DNA of 64,000 nt from Rhizobium sp. NFR03 (GCF_900111275.1 NZ_FOGR01000001.1:620001-684000); one strand, 5' to 3'. Shown: positions 48,573 through 58,061, numbered from the stretch's first letter. Numbers and translations are program-made. Notes: generated by a model not told the origin, from the sequence alone.

Positions 48573-48749
48573 CTAGCGTATCGCTGCAATTTCCAGGGTG
48601 TCGCCTGTGCTCAGGGTTGGCAGGACCGGGTAGTTGATCGTCGTCATCAGCAAGGCGAAGACGGCGATCTTGGCGAGGACGACGGTGATCACGACCGGGC
48701 GAAGTTGTTCGGCGGTCGAGGAGGCAGGTGAGGTTGCTTCGATCTGCAT
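48573..48749 (-). CDS. 58-residue membrane protein
   Basis: 58 codons from ATG 48749, preceded by AAGGA at 8 bases, ending in TAG. It has a polar N-terminus (MQIEATSPASSTAEQLRP), one clear membrane helix (VVITVVLAKIAVFALLMTT) and a short periplasmic or cytoplasmic tail. I do not recognise it. Rhizobial genomes hold many unnamed single-helix proteins of this kind. The gap around it is otherwise empty, which supports this as the transcribed feature. Confidence 0.6.
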   Translation of the reverse strand: MQIEATSPASSTAEQLRPVVITVVLAKIAVFALLMTTINYPVLPTLSTGDTLEIAAIR

Positions 48750-48989
48750 GGCACGGGTCCTTGTATTTGACGCCGAAATGCAGTTCCCGTCACAAAAGTT
48801 CCGACCGACCGTCCTGGAAAGCAGCTATTTCGAGCGAGCCGGAACACGCTGTTGCAAAGCGGCAACAAACACGCTTTCCTGCTGGCAGAGCGCCGGAGCA
48901 AACGGTAGAAAGAGCAGAACGTATCATATGAGCTTACAGGAGCGCGGCGATACCGCGCCCTCGTATCAGACCACATATCCGCAGGATTC

Positions 48990-49496
48990 ATGCATTTGGC
49001 AGAACAGACACCTTTGGCTGAACACGTTCCTTCCGCGGAGAAGACGCGCCCTGCCGAGCAGCCCTCTGCGGAGCGTAATGGTCTTGATTACGAACTGATC
49101 GAGCTCTTCTTCTTTGCCTATCGCGACTTCACGTCCGATCCCGATGTCATTCTGGAAAAACGCGGCTTCGGCCGTGCACATCACCGCGTGCTGCATTTTG
49201 TCGATCGTGAGCCCGGCATGACGGTGGCCGACCTCCTGGAAACACTCAAGATCACCAAGCAGAGCCTCGCACGCGTGCTGAAGCAGTTGATCGACGGCGG
49301 CTACATCCATCAGGTCGCGGGGCCGGAAGACCGGCGTCAGCGCATGCTCTACACGACGCGCGAGGGCAAGGCATTGGCCAAGGCCTTGGCGGAGCCACAG
49401 TCGAAACGCATAGCCGATGCTTTGACAAAGGTCGGGCCCGGCGGCCGCGATGTCATTCGCCGCTTTCTCGCCAGCATGAGAACAGGTCCGGTCTAA
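48990..49496 (+). CDS. petP: MarR family transcriptional regulator (PetP-like)
   Basis: 168 residues. The polar N-terminal tail (about 30 residues) precedes a winged helix: GRAHHRVLHFVDREPGMTVADLLETLKITKQSLARVLKQLIDGGYI and the wing VAGPEDRRQRMLYTT. It stands just upstream of an OmpR-type response regulator; in Rhodobacter capsulatus the PetP/PetR pair has the same composition, hence the name. Its role here, perhaps control of electron-transport or envelope genes, is inferred from synteny only. AGGA precedes the ATG. Confidence 0.85.
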   Translation: MHLAEQTPLAEHVPSAEKTRPAEQPSAERNGLDYELIELFFFAYRDFTSDPDVILEKRGFGRAHHRVLHFVDREPGMTVADLLETLKITKQSLARVLKQLIDGGYIHQVAGPEDRRQRMLYTTREGKALAKALAEPQSKRIADALTKVGPGGRDVIRRFLASMRTGPV

Positions 49497-49610
49497 AGCC
49501 CATGCGGGCAAGCCTGACGGCTCCGCTATCAGGCCCCGCGTTGAACACAAGGAGCTGGAGCCGCTCCGATGAGCCGGAATTGTCCGGAGAGGGTCCAGAG
49601 AGCGACGACG

Positions 49611-50312
49611 ATGACAAAACCATTCTCCCTCCCCGACGACGCGCCACATCTTCTGATCGTCGATGACGACCGCCGCATTCGCGATCTGCTCAACCGCTAT
49701 CTGGTCGAGCAGGGTTTTCGTATTTCCACCGCAGCCGATGCCGACGAAGCCCGCCGCCGCCTTTCCGGTATCGACTTCGACCTTCTGATCATCGATGTCA
49801 TGATGCCGGGCGAGACAGGAATTTCGCTCACGCAGAGCCTGCGCCGTCTGAAGACCGTGCCGATCATCATGCTGACGGCCCTCGCCGAGACCAATGCGCG
49901 GGTGGAGGGGCTGGAAGCCGGCGCCGACGACTATCTGCCGAAGCCATTCGACCCGCGTGAACTCGTCCTGCGCATCAACAACATCCTGCGCCGCAACACG
50001 CCGGTCCAGCCGCCAAAGGTGGAGCAGGTGATTTTCGGGCCCTTCACCTTCTCCGTCGTCCGGCGCGAGTTGCGCCGCGGCGCGGACCATATCCGCCTCA
50101 CAGACCGCGAGCAGGAGATCATGATGCTCTTCTCCCAGCGTGCGGGCGAGACGATCCCCCGGCACGAACTCGTCAGCGACGACACGGAAGTCGGCGAGCG
50201 CACCATCGACGTCCAGATCAACCGCTTACGCCGCAAGATCGAGGACGACCCGTCCAACCCCGTCTGGCTGCAGACTGTGCGCGGCATCGGCTACAAGCTG
50301 GCTGTCAACTGA
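49611..50312 (+). CDS. petR: OmpR/PhoB-type response regulator (PetR-like)
   Basis: 233 residues from ATG 49611; ATG 49569 is a possible longer start. The receiver domain has acidic D18-D20, phosphoacceptor D62 in IIDVMMPGETG, and K111 in LPKPF. The C-terminal winged helix (RLTDREQEIMMLFSQRAGETIPRHELV...RTIDVQINRLRRKIEDDP) is typical of PhoB/OmpR. The histidine kinase follows 76 bases downstream, so the three genes from petP onward form a regulatory unit. Confidence 0.93.
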   Translation: MTKPFSLPDDAPHLLIVDDDRRIRDLLNRYLVEQGFRISTAADADEARRRLSGIDFDLLIIDVMMPGETGISLTQSLRRLKTVPIIMLTALAETNARVEGLEAGADDYLPKPFDPRELVLRINNILRRNTPVQPPKVEQVIFGPFTFSVVRRELRRGADHIRLTDREQEIMMLFSQRAGETIPRHELVSDDTEVGERTIDVQINRLRRKIEDDPSNPVWLQTVRGIGYKLAVN

Positions 50313-50388
50313 ACCATGCTGTCCCGCCGAGCAGCGCCATCACGCGTTTGAACAGACACCACCATCCCGGGCAGACCGGAGGACGACA

Positions 50389-51762
50389 ATGATCGAGGCC
50401 GTTCGCCAGACGAAGACAGAACGCGGAGAAAAGCCACGCAGCCCGCTCGCCCGCTGGCTCCGCCGGCACTTGCCGATGGGGCTCTACGCCCGCTCGCTGC
50501 TGATCGTCATCATACCGATGGTGCTCCTCCAGTCCATCGTCGCTTTCGTCTTCATGGAGCGGCACTGGCAACTGGTCACCCAGCGGCTTTCGGCGGCCGT
50601 GACCTCCGATATCGCTGCGGTCATCGACCTGATCAACACCATGCCGTCCACCTCCTATCCGGATATCGAGTCGATCGCCCGAAGACAGCTGGGGCTCGTC
50701 ATCTCGCTTGAAAACGGCGGAGAACTACCGATGCCGGTTCGGCAGCCGTATTTCGACATCCTCAACCGCATTCTCTCCGACGAAATCCGGCAGGAGACGC
50801 AGCTTCCGTTCTGGCTGGATACGTCCTCCAGCGAAGACAACGTCTATGTCCGCATCAAGCTCGATGGCGCCCGCATCCTGCGCGTCACCGTTCGCCGTAA
50901 TGCCGCCTACGCCTCCAACACACATATCTTCATCGTCTGGATGGTCGGCGCGTCGCTGGTGCTTCTGCTCATCGCCATCCTGTTCCTGCGCGGCCAGATC
51001 CGGCCGATCCTGCATCTGGCCCGCGCCGCCGAAAGCTTCGGCAAGGGGCAGAAGATCGATGATTTCTCGCCGCGTGGCGCGGAGGAGGTTCGCCGGGCAG
51101 GCCTGGCCTTCATTCAGATGCGCGAGCGGATCGAACGGCAGATAGAACAACGCACCACGATGCTATCAGGCGTTAGCCACGACCTACGCACCATCCTCAC
51201 CCGCTTCAAGCTGCAACTCGCCATTGCCGGCGATCACCCCGATCTGCAACCGCTGAACCAGGATGTCGATGACATGCAGAGCATGCTCGAAGGCTATCTG
51301 GCCTTCGTGCGTGGCGAGGCGGAGGAAGATGTCGGAACGCTGAAGCTGACGGATGTCATGACCCGCCTCTCGGCCGAAGCCGAGCTGCACGGCAAGACAC
51401 TGACCACCGTGATCGAAGGCGACGACGAGGTACAGGTGCGGCCCAACGCCTTCACGCGTCTCATCCTCAATCTCGCATCCAATGCCTACCGCTATGCCGA
51501 TACGATCCATATCGAAGCGCGGCACGGGCAGCGCTGGCTGTCCGTTACCATTGACGACAATGGCCCGGGCATTCCCGAGCGTGCCCGTGAAGACGTGTTC
51601 AAGCCCTTCTTCCGTCTGGACGAGGCCCGCAATCTCGATAGCACCGGCACCGGCCTCGGCCTGTCCATCGCCCGCGATATCGCCAGAAGCCATGGCGGCA
51701 ACGTCATACTGTCGGACAGTCCCCTTGGCGGATTGAGAGCTGTCGCGCGAATCCCCGCGTGA
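50389..51762 (+). CDS. Sensor histidine kinase (EnvZ-like)
   Basis: 457 residues from ATG 50389 with GGAGG before it. TM1 lies at about 33-56, then a periplasmic domain of about 120 residues without a recognised sensor fold, TM2 at about 179-200, HAMP, and the kinase core with phospho-His264 in GVSHDLRTILTRFKLQL, N-box NLASNAYRYA, and G boxes DNGPGIP and GTGLGLSIARDI. It should phosphorylate the response regulator encoded just upstream. Layout and length are close to EnvZ, but the signal is unknown. Confidence 0.93.
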   Translation: MIEAVRQTKTERGEKPRSPLARWLRRHLPMGLYARSLLIVIIPMVLLQSIVAFVFMERHWQLVTQRLSAAVTSDIAAVIDLINTMPSTSYPDIESIARRQLGLVISLENGGELPMPVRQPYFDILNRILSDEIRQETQLPFWLDTSSSEDNVYVRIKLDGARILRVTVRRNAAYASNTHIFIVWMVGASLVLLLIAILFLRGQIRPILHLARAAESFGKGQKIDDFSPRGAEEVRRAGLAFIQMRERIERQIEQRTTMLSGVSHDLRTILTRFKLQLAIAGDHPDLQPLNQDVDDMQSMLEGYLAFVRGEAEEDVGTLKLTDVMTRLSAEAELHGKTLTTVIEGDDEVQVRPNAFTRLILNLASNAYRYADTIHIEARHGQRWLSVTIDDNGPGIPERAREDVFKPFFRLDEARNLDSTGTGLGLSIARDIARSHGGNVILSDSPLGGLRAVARIPA

Positions 51763-51859
51763 GGCAGATCTCTACCGAGTGTCCGAATCGCACGGCATAG
51801 CGCAAAGACCATCACACGGGATCGACAAGTCCAAGCCAAGCGGCCGCTGGATGAGATAT

Positions 51860-52147
51860 TCATAAGCCTTCGGCCGAAGGCGACGTCGCAGGTGCATCCT
51901 CCGGCTCATCAAACGACACGCCGACATCCAGAGACTTTCGCCACACGATCCGGCATGTCTTCTTCGCACCGTCTGACAGCGAGATATGAAAGACATTCGG
52001 AATGTCCGCAACTTGATTGAAAGAAAGCTTGGCCCCGCCTTCCGAGATATTACGAACGACGCAATCGAGTGTTGATCGTCCCTCATTGAAGACGAGAAGT
52101 CCCGATTTGAACGTTCTCATACGGGGTTTACGTCGATTCTCTTCCAT
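51860..52147 (-). CDS. PilZ domain protein
   Basis: 95 residues. A c-di-GMP-binding PilZ signature is recognisable: RRKPR at the start (the RxxxR switch), then VVRNISEGGAKLSF (D/NxSxxG). The protein is short and essentially only the PilZ domain, as in stand-alone adaptors. It would bind cyclic di-GMP and act on a partner protein. AGGAG precedes the ATG. It lies opposite the histidine kinase and is not part of that operon. Confidence 0.88.
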   Translation of the reverse strand: MEENRRKPRMRTFKSGLLVFNEGRSTLDCVVRNISEGGAKLSFNQVADIPNVFHISLSDGAKKTCRIVWRKSLDVGVSFDEPEDAPATSPSAEGL

Positions 52148-52211
52148 TTAGCTCTCCTGTAGCAACGAGGAGCAAACAAAAGCGCGTCCTTCATCCAGAC
52201 TGAACCGACTT

Positions 52212-52265
52212 ATACCAAGTGTCGATGATAGGAACCTATAGGTTTCTATCATCGACACTTGGTAT
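52212..52265. repeat. Long near-perfect palindrome in the PilZ-csaA intergenic region
   Basis: Two 25-base arms (52212-52236 and 52241-52265) around TATA match at 24 positions; the one mismatch would be a G-U pair in RNA. It contains ATACCAAGTGTCGATGATAG and its complement. The surrounding 356-base gap (52148-52503) otherwise holds no gene. The sequence differs from the CCGGTGAA family of copies A and B. Confidence 0.85.
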
Positions 52266-52503
52266 TACGTCTCGTCCGCACGACATGCGCCTTCAATGGT
52301 TGCGCTAAAAACGCTACCGCCGTTAAATTAATGTTTTTCTAAAGAGGCAATAGTAAAATTAGCGGTATCTAAGGTTAACGAGTCCTTCCGTCGAAATCGG
52401 ACATAACGCTGCTTTGCGTCCCGAAAGATTCGATCAGGACACAGAGCGCCGCTCCCCGAAACGGAGAATTCGCTTCTGCCAACGGCAGGAAATGTCATCG
52501 AGA

Positions 52504-52845
52504 CTAGAGAAGCTTTCGACCGTTCGGAACCGGCTTCTCGGACGTGGCGAGAACGATGGCGCCGGCCTCGTCCTCGAACCCGAGCGTTAGAACTTCGGAC
52601 TGAAATGGTCCGATCTGCCGGGGCGGAAAGTTGACGACACCGAGGACCTGTCGTCCAACCAGTGTCTGGAGATCGTAATGGACCGTGATCTGCGCGGAAG
52701 ATTTCTTCAGGCCGATGTCCGGACCGAAATCGATGACCAGCTTGATGGCGGGCTTGCGCGCTTCCGGAAAGGCAGATGCCTCGACGATCGTACCGGTGCG
52801 AATGTCGACCCGCTCGAAATCACCATAGCTAATCGTGTCGCTCAT
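52504..52845 (-). CDS. csaA: tRNA-binding domain protein CsaA
   Basis: 113 residues from MSDTISYGDFERVD. An OB-fold tRNA-binding domain (DIRTGTIVEASAFPEARKPAIKLVIDFG, then AQITVHYDLQTLVGRQVLGVVNFPPRQIGPF) closes with VLATSEKPVPNGRKLL, typical of CsaA, a dimeric chaperone-like protein linked to secretion and related to the C-terminal domain of methionyl-tRNA synthetase. Its start is 23 bases after the proC stop, so it is the last gene of a YbjN-proC-csaA operon. Confidence 0.93.
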   Translation of the reverse strand: MSDTISYGDFERVDIRTGTIVEASAFPEARKPAIKLVIDFGPDIGLKKSSAQITVHYDLQTLVGRQVLGVVNFPPRQIGPFQSEVLTLGFEDEAGAIVLATSEKPVPNGRKLL

Positions 52846-52868
52846 CGGGTCCGTCCTCACCGCAAATT

Positions 52869-53687
52869 CTAGTTGGCCAGTTCTTCCGCCCGCTGCCGCG
52901 CGGCGGCAATGGCAGATGTGAACAGCGGCTGCATGCCGTCCTCGGCCATCAGAACGGCAAGAGCTGCGGCCGTGGTGCCGCCGGGAGATGTAACGTTCTG
53001 GCGTAATTTCGAGGCGTCATCGGGGGACTGGTGAAGCAGTTCGCCAGCCCCCGCGACGGTTTCCCGTGCGAGACGCATGGCGAGGTCCGCCCGAAGCCCG
53101 GCCTTGCGACCGGCTTCCGCCATGCATTCGACGAGATAGAAAACATAAGCCGGCCCGCTGCCCGAGAGCGCGGTCACCGCATCGATATCCGCCTCGCTAT
53201 CGACCCATTCGACCGGACCGGACACCTTCAGGAGGTCGTTGACGCGGACACGCTGATCTTCCCCGACTTTTGCATTGGCAAAGGCGCCGGTAATGCCACG
53301 GCCGATCATCGCCGGCGTATTCGGCATGGCGCGCACCATGGCGACGTCGCCGAGATGAGACTGGAGGAAACCGAGCGTCTTGCCGGCAGCGACCGACACC
53401 ACGACGGTCTGCGGCCCGACAAGAGCGGAAAGACCGGGCAGCACGGCGTCCATGACCTGCGGCTTGACCGCGAGGAACAGCACGGATGCCGTCACGCCAT
53501 CCGGCGCCGATGTTACGTGACGCGCACCGTGTTCTGCGATCAGCGTGGCCATTGCCGGTGCCGGACCGGGATCGAGCACCAGCACATCCGCTCCGGAGAT
53601 GCCGCTTTTCAGCCAGCCGGCGAGCATGGCGCCGCCCATATTGCCGGCGCCCACGAGGACGATCGGGCCCATACCGCTCGCCGCCAC
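52869..53687 (-). CDS. proC: Pyrroline-5-carboxylate reductase
   Basis: 272 residues from GTG 53687, directly after the YbjN stop. N-terminal Rossmann fold with VGAGNMGGAML for NADPH, then AVKPQVMDAVLPGL, and the dimerisation domain with the ProC signature ALSGSGPAYVFYLVECMAEAGRKAGL. It catalyses the last step of proline synthesis, reduction of 1-pyrroline-5-carboxylate. Length is standard. It sits in the middle of the three-gene operon. Confidence 0.96.
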   Translation of the reverse strand: MAASGMGPIVLVGAGNMGGAMLAGWLKSGISGADVLVLDPGPAPAMATLIAEHGARHVTSAPDGVTASVLFLAVKPQVMDAVLPGLSALVGPQTVVVSVAAGKTLGFLQSHLGDVAMVRAMPNTPAMIGRGITGAFANAKVGEDQRVRVNDLLKVSGPVEWVDSEADIDAVTALSGSGPAYVFYLVECMAEAGRKAGLRADLAMRLARETVAGAGELLHQSPDDASKLRQNVTSPGGTTAAALAVLMAEDGMQPLFTSAIAAARQRAEELAN

Positions 53688-53689
53688 GC

Positions 53690-54190
53690 TCAGGCTTCTC
53701 CAACCGTTTCGAACATCACGGCCTCGACCGCGCGCTCGGCATCGACGCCGGACCAGACCACGAACTGAAATGCCTGAAAATAGCTTTCGCAGGCGTCGAG
53801 CGCACTCGACAACAGAACCTCGACCTGACGGTTCGTCGGTTCCGCGCCGCCAGACAGCAACAGCGACTGGCGGAAGATGACGACGTCTTCCTGACGCCAG
53901 AGATCGAAATGGCCCATCAGCACCTGGCCGTTAATATGGGACAAAAGCCGGATGACCTCGTTGACGCGACTTTCGGGAACCTTGATGTCGAAGGCGCAGG
54001 CAAGATGCAGCGCTTCGAATTCCTCCATCCACGAGAAGGAGACGTGGTAATCGGACCACTTGCCCTCCACCGTCATCGCGATCTCGTCTTCACCGGAACG
54101 CTCGAAGGTCCAGTCGTTGTTGGCCGCGACGAACTCGATCATATCGACCGGATTGGATTGACGCTGCAGTTCCAGTTCTACGAGGCTCAT
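53690..54190 (-). CDS. YbjN domain protein
   Basis: 166 residues. The YbjN pattern is apparent: VDMIEFVAANNDWTFERSGEDEIAM, then LHLACAFDIKVPESRVNEVIRLLSHINGQVLMGHFDLW, a type III secretion chaperone-like fold. YbjN affects motility and stress responses in E. coli; its biochemical role is unsettled. It is the first gene of the operon with proC and csaA, separated from proC by only 2 bases. GAAGGTGAAGC precedes the ATG. Confidence 0.9.
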   Translation of the reverse strand: MSLVELELQRQSNPVDMIEFVAANNDWTFERSGEDEIAMTVEGKWSDYHVSFSWMEEFEALHLACAFDIKVPESRVNEVIRLLSHINGQVLMGHFDLWRQEDVVIFRQSLLLSGGAEPTNRQVEVLLSSALDACESYFQAFQFVVWSGVDAERAVEAVMFETVGEA

Positions 54191-54646
54191 GCTTCACCTT
54201 CAAAGTTCCAGCGTGGCATGCGCCATCGCGTTCTCACGCGAAGCCCCACAAGCCCGACGACACCGGAAACAACATGGAATGATCGACGAACGCACGACGA
54301 GGTCGAACCGATGACTCTGCCCGTATCTCGTGTGACCCGTTTCGAATCATCTTGTAAAATCAGTGTATAACGCCGGAGTCTGCACGCCAGCCCCGACAGT
54401 CCGAAAAAGGCGTCGCAGCTGTGGATAGAGCTTTGGAAACTGATTCAGCCTGAGTCAGTAAAGGATTCAGCGGATTGCGTTTTTTAGGGATGTCCACAGG
54501 GTCGAATTTTTTCGCGATTTCGACCGCACGAAGCCTGCCATGAGGCAGTGGAGCCGCCCGTAACGGCGACGCAAGTGTCGCCAGCAGGCAAGGAAGCGGA
54601 GAAACACCCTCCCCGCTTCTCGGAATAAAGCCATCGAAAAGGTCGA
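54191..54646. other. Intergenic region between ybjN and ubiK
   Basis: 456 bases. It includes AT-rich 54340-54370 and two DnaA-box-like words (TGTGGATAG near 54420 and TGTCCACAG near 54491), but no cluster of boxes and no nearby replication gene. No supported gene; it should hold the ybjN promoter. Confidence 0.5.
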
Positions 54647-54907
54647 TCAGCCCTTTTCGGCGAGACGTGCTTCCAGAAGAGCGACGCGCGCCAGAAGGGC
54701 GTCGTTTTCCTCGCGGGCCCGCAGCGCCATCTCGCGCACAACCTCGAATTCCTCACGCTTGACCACATCCATCGTGTTGAGGATGCGCTCGCCCTGCGTC
54801 CGGAACATCGTCTCCGCCTCGCGCCGCACGCCTTGCGCCGCGCCGGCCGCGTCCGTCATCAGCTTGGCAAGATCGTCGAGAATGCGGTTTGCGCCTGTCG
54901 TCGTCAT
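54647..54907 (-). CDS. ubiK: Ubiquinone biosynthesis accessory factor UbiK
   Basis: 86 residues from MTTTGANRILDDLAKLMTDAAG after GGAGG; the long ORF upstream runs antisense to lgt. It is a helical pair ending in a coiled coil (VVREMALRAREENDALLARVALLEARLAEKG), the pattern of the UbiK/YqiC family. UbiK helps the UbiJ-based complex carry ubiquinone intermediates. It is divergent from lgt. The identification is good; partner genes are not in this window. Confidence 0.9.
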   Translation of the reverse strand: MTTTGANRILDDLAKLMTDAAGAAQGVRREAETMFRTQGERILNTMDVVKREEFEVVREMALRAREENDALLARVALLEARLAEKG

Positions 54908-55177
54908 GATGTCCCTCCGGGATCGCGGTTGGAGCGCCGCATGGCGCCTGTGATATGGAGGTAGGAGAGGCAGGGCCGGCTTGCAAGGAAAAACCAGTGA
55001 ATCATGGGGCTTGCAACCCTCGCTTCGCTTGACCCCATGCATGCCGCCCGCCATGGTCCCGAGCAGGCGGGCGTGGCGAAAGACCGGTCCGCAAAGAAAC
55101 CACCCGTCGCAGGTCCTGATCCGTTGCCGGGTCTGCCAAAGGATCGGCCGGGTGAAACCGAGGCTGAAGCACGTCCT

Positions 55178-56029
55178 TTGGAACCCATCGCAAGCCTTCT
55201 TTCGATCCTGCCCTTCCCGGAGATCGATCCCGTCCTGATCGCTATCGGCCCGCTGCAGATCCACTGGTACGGTCTTGCCTACGTCGCGGGCATCCTGCTC
55301 GGCTGGTTCTACGCCCGCCGTATCGTGCGCAACGAGACGCTGTGGGGCGGCAAGGCACCGATCACCGAGGTCGATCTCGACGACTTCCTCCTCTGGGTGG
55401 CCGTCGGCATCGTCGGCGGTGGGCGCATAGGCTACATCCTGTTCTACGACCTGCCCTCCGTTATCGCCAATCCCCTGCGGGCTTTCGAGATCTGGAACGG
55501 TGGCATGTCTTTCCATGGCGGCCTCATCGGCACGATCCTCGCCATGCTGATCTTCGCTCGCAAGCGGTCCATTCCGATCTGGAGCCTGTTCGACGTCGTG
55601 GCCGCCGTGGTGCCGATCGGTCTGCTCTTCGGCCGCCTCGCCAACTTCATCAATGGCGAGCTATGGGGTCGCCTCTCCTCCATGCCCTGGGCCATCGTGT
55701 TCCCGACCGGCGGGCCGTTCGCGCGCCATCCGAGCCAGATCTACGAGGCAGGCCTTGAGGGCATTCTCCTGCTCCTCGTGCTAGCGTTCCTCATCTACAA
55801 GCGCCACGCCCTGCGTAAACCCGGGCTTGTCGCCGGCGTCTTCATCACCGGCTATGGCCTTGCCCGCATCTTCGTCGAGTTCTTCCGCGAGCCGGACGTG
55901 CAGATCGGCTATCTCGCAGGGGGCTGGCTGACGATGGGCATGCTGCTGTCGCTACCGATGGTCGGGCTTGGTGTCTGGGCGATTCTGCGCGCCCGCCGGG
56001 CCGCAACCCTTTCGAGGACGCGCCTGTGA
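55178..56029 (+). CDS. lgt: Prolipoprotein diacylglyceryl transferase
   Basis: 283 residues from TTG 55178; an upstream ATG at 55004 would add 58 residues of no family character. The Lgt signature [14 protein letters not shown] is visible, with seven membrane helices; [14 protein letters not shown] holds the catalytic histidine. It transfers diacylglycerol from phosphatidylglycerol to the lipobox Cys of prelipoproteins, of which this window has at least two. It starts a co-directional run lgt-methyltransferase-pgeF-M24. The weak start remains open. Confidence 0.94.
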   Translation: MEPIASLLSILPFPEIDPVLIAIGPLQIHWYGLAYVAGILLGWFYARRIVRNETLWGGKAPITEVDLDDFLLWVAVGIVGGGRIGYILFYDLPSVIANPLRAFEIWNGGMSFHGGLIGTILAMLIFARKRSIPIWSLFDVVAAVVPIGLLFGRLANFINGELWGRLSSMPWAIVFPTGGPFARHPSQIYEAGLEGILLLLVLAFLIYKRHALRKPGLVAGVFITGYGLARIFVEFFREPDVQIGYLAGGWLTMGMLLSLPMVGLGVWAILRARRAATLSRTRL

Positions 56030-57117
56030 CCACGCCGCTTGCAGAGAAGATCAAGGCGATCATCCTGGCATCGGGACCGATCAGCGTCACCGACTACTTC
56101 GCGCTTTGCCTTGCCGATCCCGAACACGGTTACTACCGGACGCGCGAACCTTTCGGGCAAAGCGGCGACTTCATCACGGCGCCCGAGATCAGCCAGCTGT
56201 TCGGCGAGCTCATCGGCATGTTCCTGTTCGAGGCCTGGCGCCGTCACGGCCAGCCGGAAACGGTTGCCATTGCCGAGATCGGCCCGGGCCGCGGCACCAT
56301 GATGGCGGATATCCTGCGTGTTCTTTCCCGCCTGTCACCGGAGCTCTATGAGAAGGCCAGCGTGCATCTGGTCGAGACAAGCGAGCGCCTGCAGAAGGTC
56401 CAGAGCCAGACGCTCGTCGCCCACAAGTTCAAGATCGCGTGGCACGAGAGCTTCGAGGAGATCCCGGACGGCTTCATGCTGCTGGTTGCCAACGAACTTT
56501 TCGACGCCATCCCCATCCGCCAGTTCGTAAAGACCGAGCAGGGCTTTCGCGAGCGCATGGTGGGCCTGGATGCCGACGACAATCTCTGCTTCACGGCAGG
56601 CGTCGCGACCATCGACCCTGACCTTTTGCCGCCAGGAGACAACCTGCCCCTCGGCACCATCTTCGAGGTCGCCCCGGCCCGTGACGCGGTCATGGCCGCC
56701 ATTTCCGCACGGCTGAAGCGCACCGACGGCTCTGCCCTCATCATCGACTATGGCCATATGGCGACGAATTACGGCGATACGCTGCAAGCGGTTCGCGCCC
56801 ATCAGTTCGACCCGCCGCTTGCCCACCCCGGCGAAGCTGACATCACGAGCCATGTGGACTTCGAACAGCTCGCCCGCCGCGCCGTCGCAGAGGGACTGCG
56901 GATCAACGGCCTGACCTATCAGGGCGATTTCCTGCTTGCCCTCGGCATCCGCGAACGTGCCGAAGCGCTTGCGCGCGGCAAGGACATCATCGTGCAGGAA
57001 GGCGTACGACAGGATGCCGAGCGTCTTTCCGGCTCGGGCGAAGGCAAGATGGGCGAACTGTTCAAAGTCCTCGCCGTCAGCCACCCCGCCGTGGCCCTCG
57101 TGCCGTTTCAGGCCTGA
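56026..57117 (+). CDS. MidA/NDUFAF7-like SAM-dependent methyltransferase
   Basis: 363 residues from GTG overlapping the lgt stop by 4 bases. The SAM motif is [16 protein letters not shown] at about 83-98, preceded by the family signature [22 protein letters not shown], and the C-terminal half contains LIIDYGHM. This is the family of mitochondrial NDUFAF7, which methylates an arginine of complex I subunit NDUFS2. In alphaproteobacteria a similar role toward NuoD is plausible but not shown. Confidence 0.9.
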   Translation: MTTPLAEKIKAIILASGPISVTDYFALCLADPEHGYYRTREPFGQSGDFITAPEISQLFGELIGMFLFEAWRRHGQPETVAIAEIGPGRGTMMADILRVLSRLSPELYEKASVHLVETSERLQKVQSQTLVAHKFKIAWHESFEEIPDGFMLLVANELFDAIPIRQFVKTEQGFRERMVGLDADDNLCFTAGVATIDPDLLPPGDNLPLGTIFEVAPARDAVMAAISARLKRTDGSALIIDYGHMATNYGDTLQAVRAHQFDPPLAHPGEADITSHVDFEQLARRAVAEGLRINGLTYQGDFLLALGIRERAEALARGKDIIVQEGVRQDAERLSGSGEGKMGELFKVLAVSHPAVALVPFQA

Positions 57118-57268
57118 GCGGATCGCACCGCTGAAGATGCCGTCTTCGGCCTGCGCGATTGACACGGCAGGCGGCAAAAGGTCAACATCCCGCGCAAATC
57201 AGAGGCGAGCCATGCTTGGCATCGCTCGTTCCCGTGAAAACGCTGACATCAAAAAGGGCGAAAGACCA

Positions 57269-58060
57269 ATGCAGGACGACGCCTTTCCCTCCCCCCTTCA
57301 GAGCGCGCTGCTCACCTCCGCATCGCCTTCCATCGCCCATGGCTTCTTCACCCGAGAGGGCGGCGTCTCGGAGGGAGTTTACGAGGGGCTGAACGTTGGC
57401 CTCGGCTCGAAGGACGACCGTGCCCATGTCGAGGAAAACCGCAGCCGCATTGCCGCATGGTTCGGCCAGCCTGTCGCAAAGCTCGCGACCGTCCATCAGA
57501 TCCATTCGCCCGATGTCGTCACCGTCGGCCACGATTACGACGGCACGCGGTCGGAAGCCGATGCGCTGGTCACGATGGCACCCGGCATCGTGCTCGGCGT
57601 CCTCTCGGCCGATTGCGGCCCGATCCTTTTCGCCGACCCGCAGGCCCGTGTCGTCGGTGCCGCACATGCCGGCTGGAAGGGTGCGCTGACCGGCGTCCTC
57701 GAAAACACGATCTCCGCCATGATAAAGCTCGGCGCGACTCGCGGAAACATCGTCGCCTGCCTCGGCCCTTCCATCGGCCCCGGCAATTACGAGGTGGGGC
57801 CGGAATTCGTCGAGCGGTTCCTTGCTCACGACTCGACCTATACCAGCTTCTTCACCCCGTCCGAGCGCTCCGGTCACGCGATGTTCGACCTCCCCGGCCT
57901 GACCGTCGCGCGCCTTGTGGCGGCCGGCGTCAAGGCCGAAAAACTCGGCCTCTGCACCTATGAGGACGAGGCTCGTTTCTTTTCGTACCGCCGGACAACC
58001 CATCGCGGCGAGCCGGATTACGGTCGGCAGATTTCCGCCATCAGCATCAGGGAGGCATGA
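57269..58060 (+). CDS. pgeF: Peptidoglycan editing factor PgeF (YfiH/DUF152)
   Basis: 263 residues. The family pattern appears as HGFFTREGGVSEGVYEGLNVG, then VHQIHSPDVV, ADCGPILFADPQARVVGAAHAGWKG, and the C-terminal CTYEDEARFFSYRRTTHRGEPDYGRQIS. Metal ligands are the His of the VHQIHS segment, the Cys of ADCGP and the His of AHAGW. PgeF removes L-Ser-containing muropeptide intermediates in E. coli; the fold was earlier called polyphenol oxidase (laccase). It lies about 150 bases after the methyltransferase and 1 base before the M24 gene. Confidence 0.93.
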   Translation: MQDDAFPSPLQSALLTSASPSIAHGFFTREGGVSEGVYEGLNVGLGSKDDRAHVEENRSRIAAWFGQPVAKLATVHQIHSPDVVTVGHDYDGTRSEADALVTMAPGIVLGVLSADCGPILFADPQARVVGAAHAGWKGALTGVLENTISAMIKLGATRGNIVACLGPSIGPGNYEVGPEFVERFLAHDSTYTSFFTPSERSGHAMFDLPGLTVARLVAAGVKAEKLGLCTYEDEARFFSYRRTTHRGEPDYGRQISAISIREA

Positions 58061-58061
58061 C

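Noticed and set aside
54415-54500. Possible replication origin because of DnaA-box-like words
   Set aside because: Only two degenerate words with no cluster, no AT-rich unwinding region beside them, and no dnaA, hemE or repABC genes nearby.
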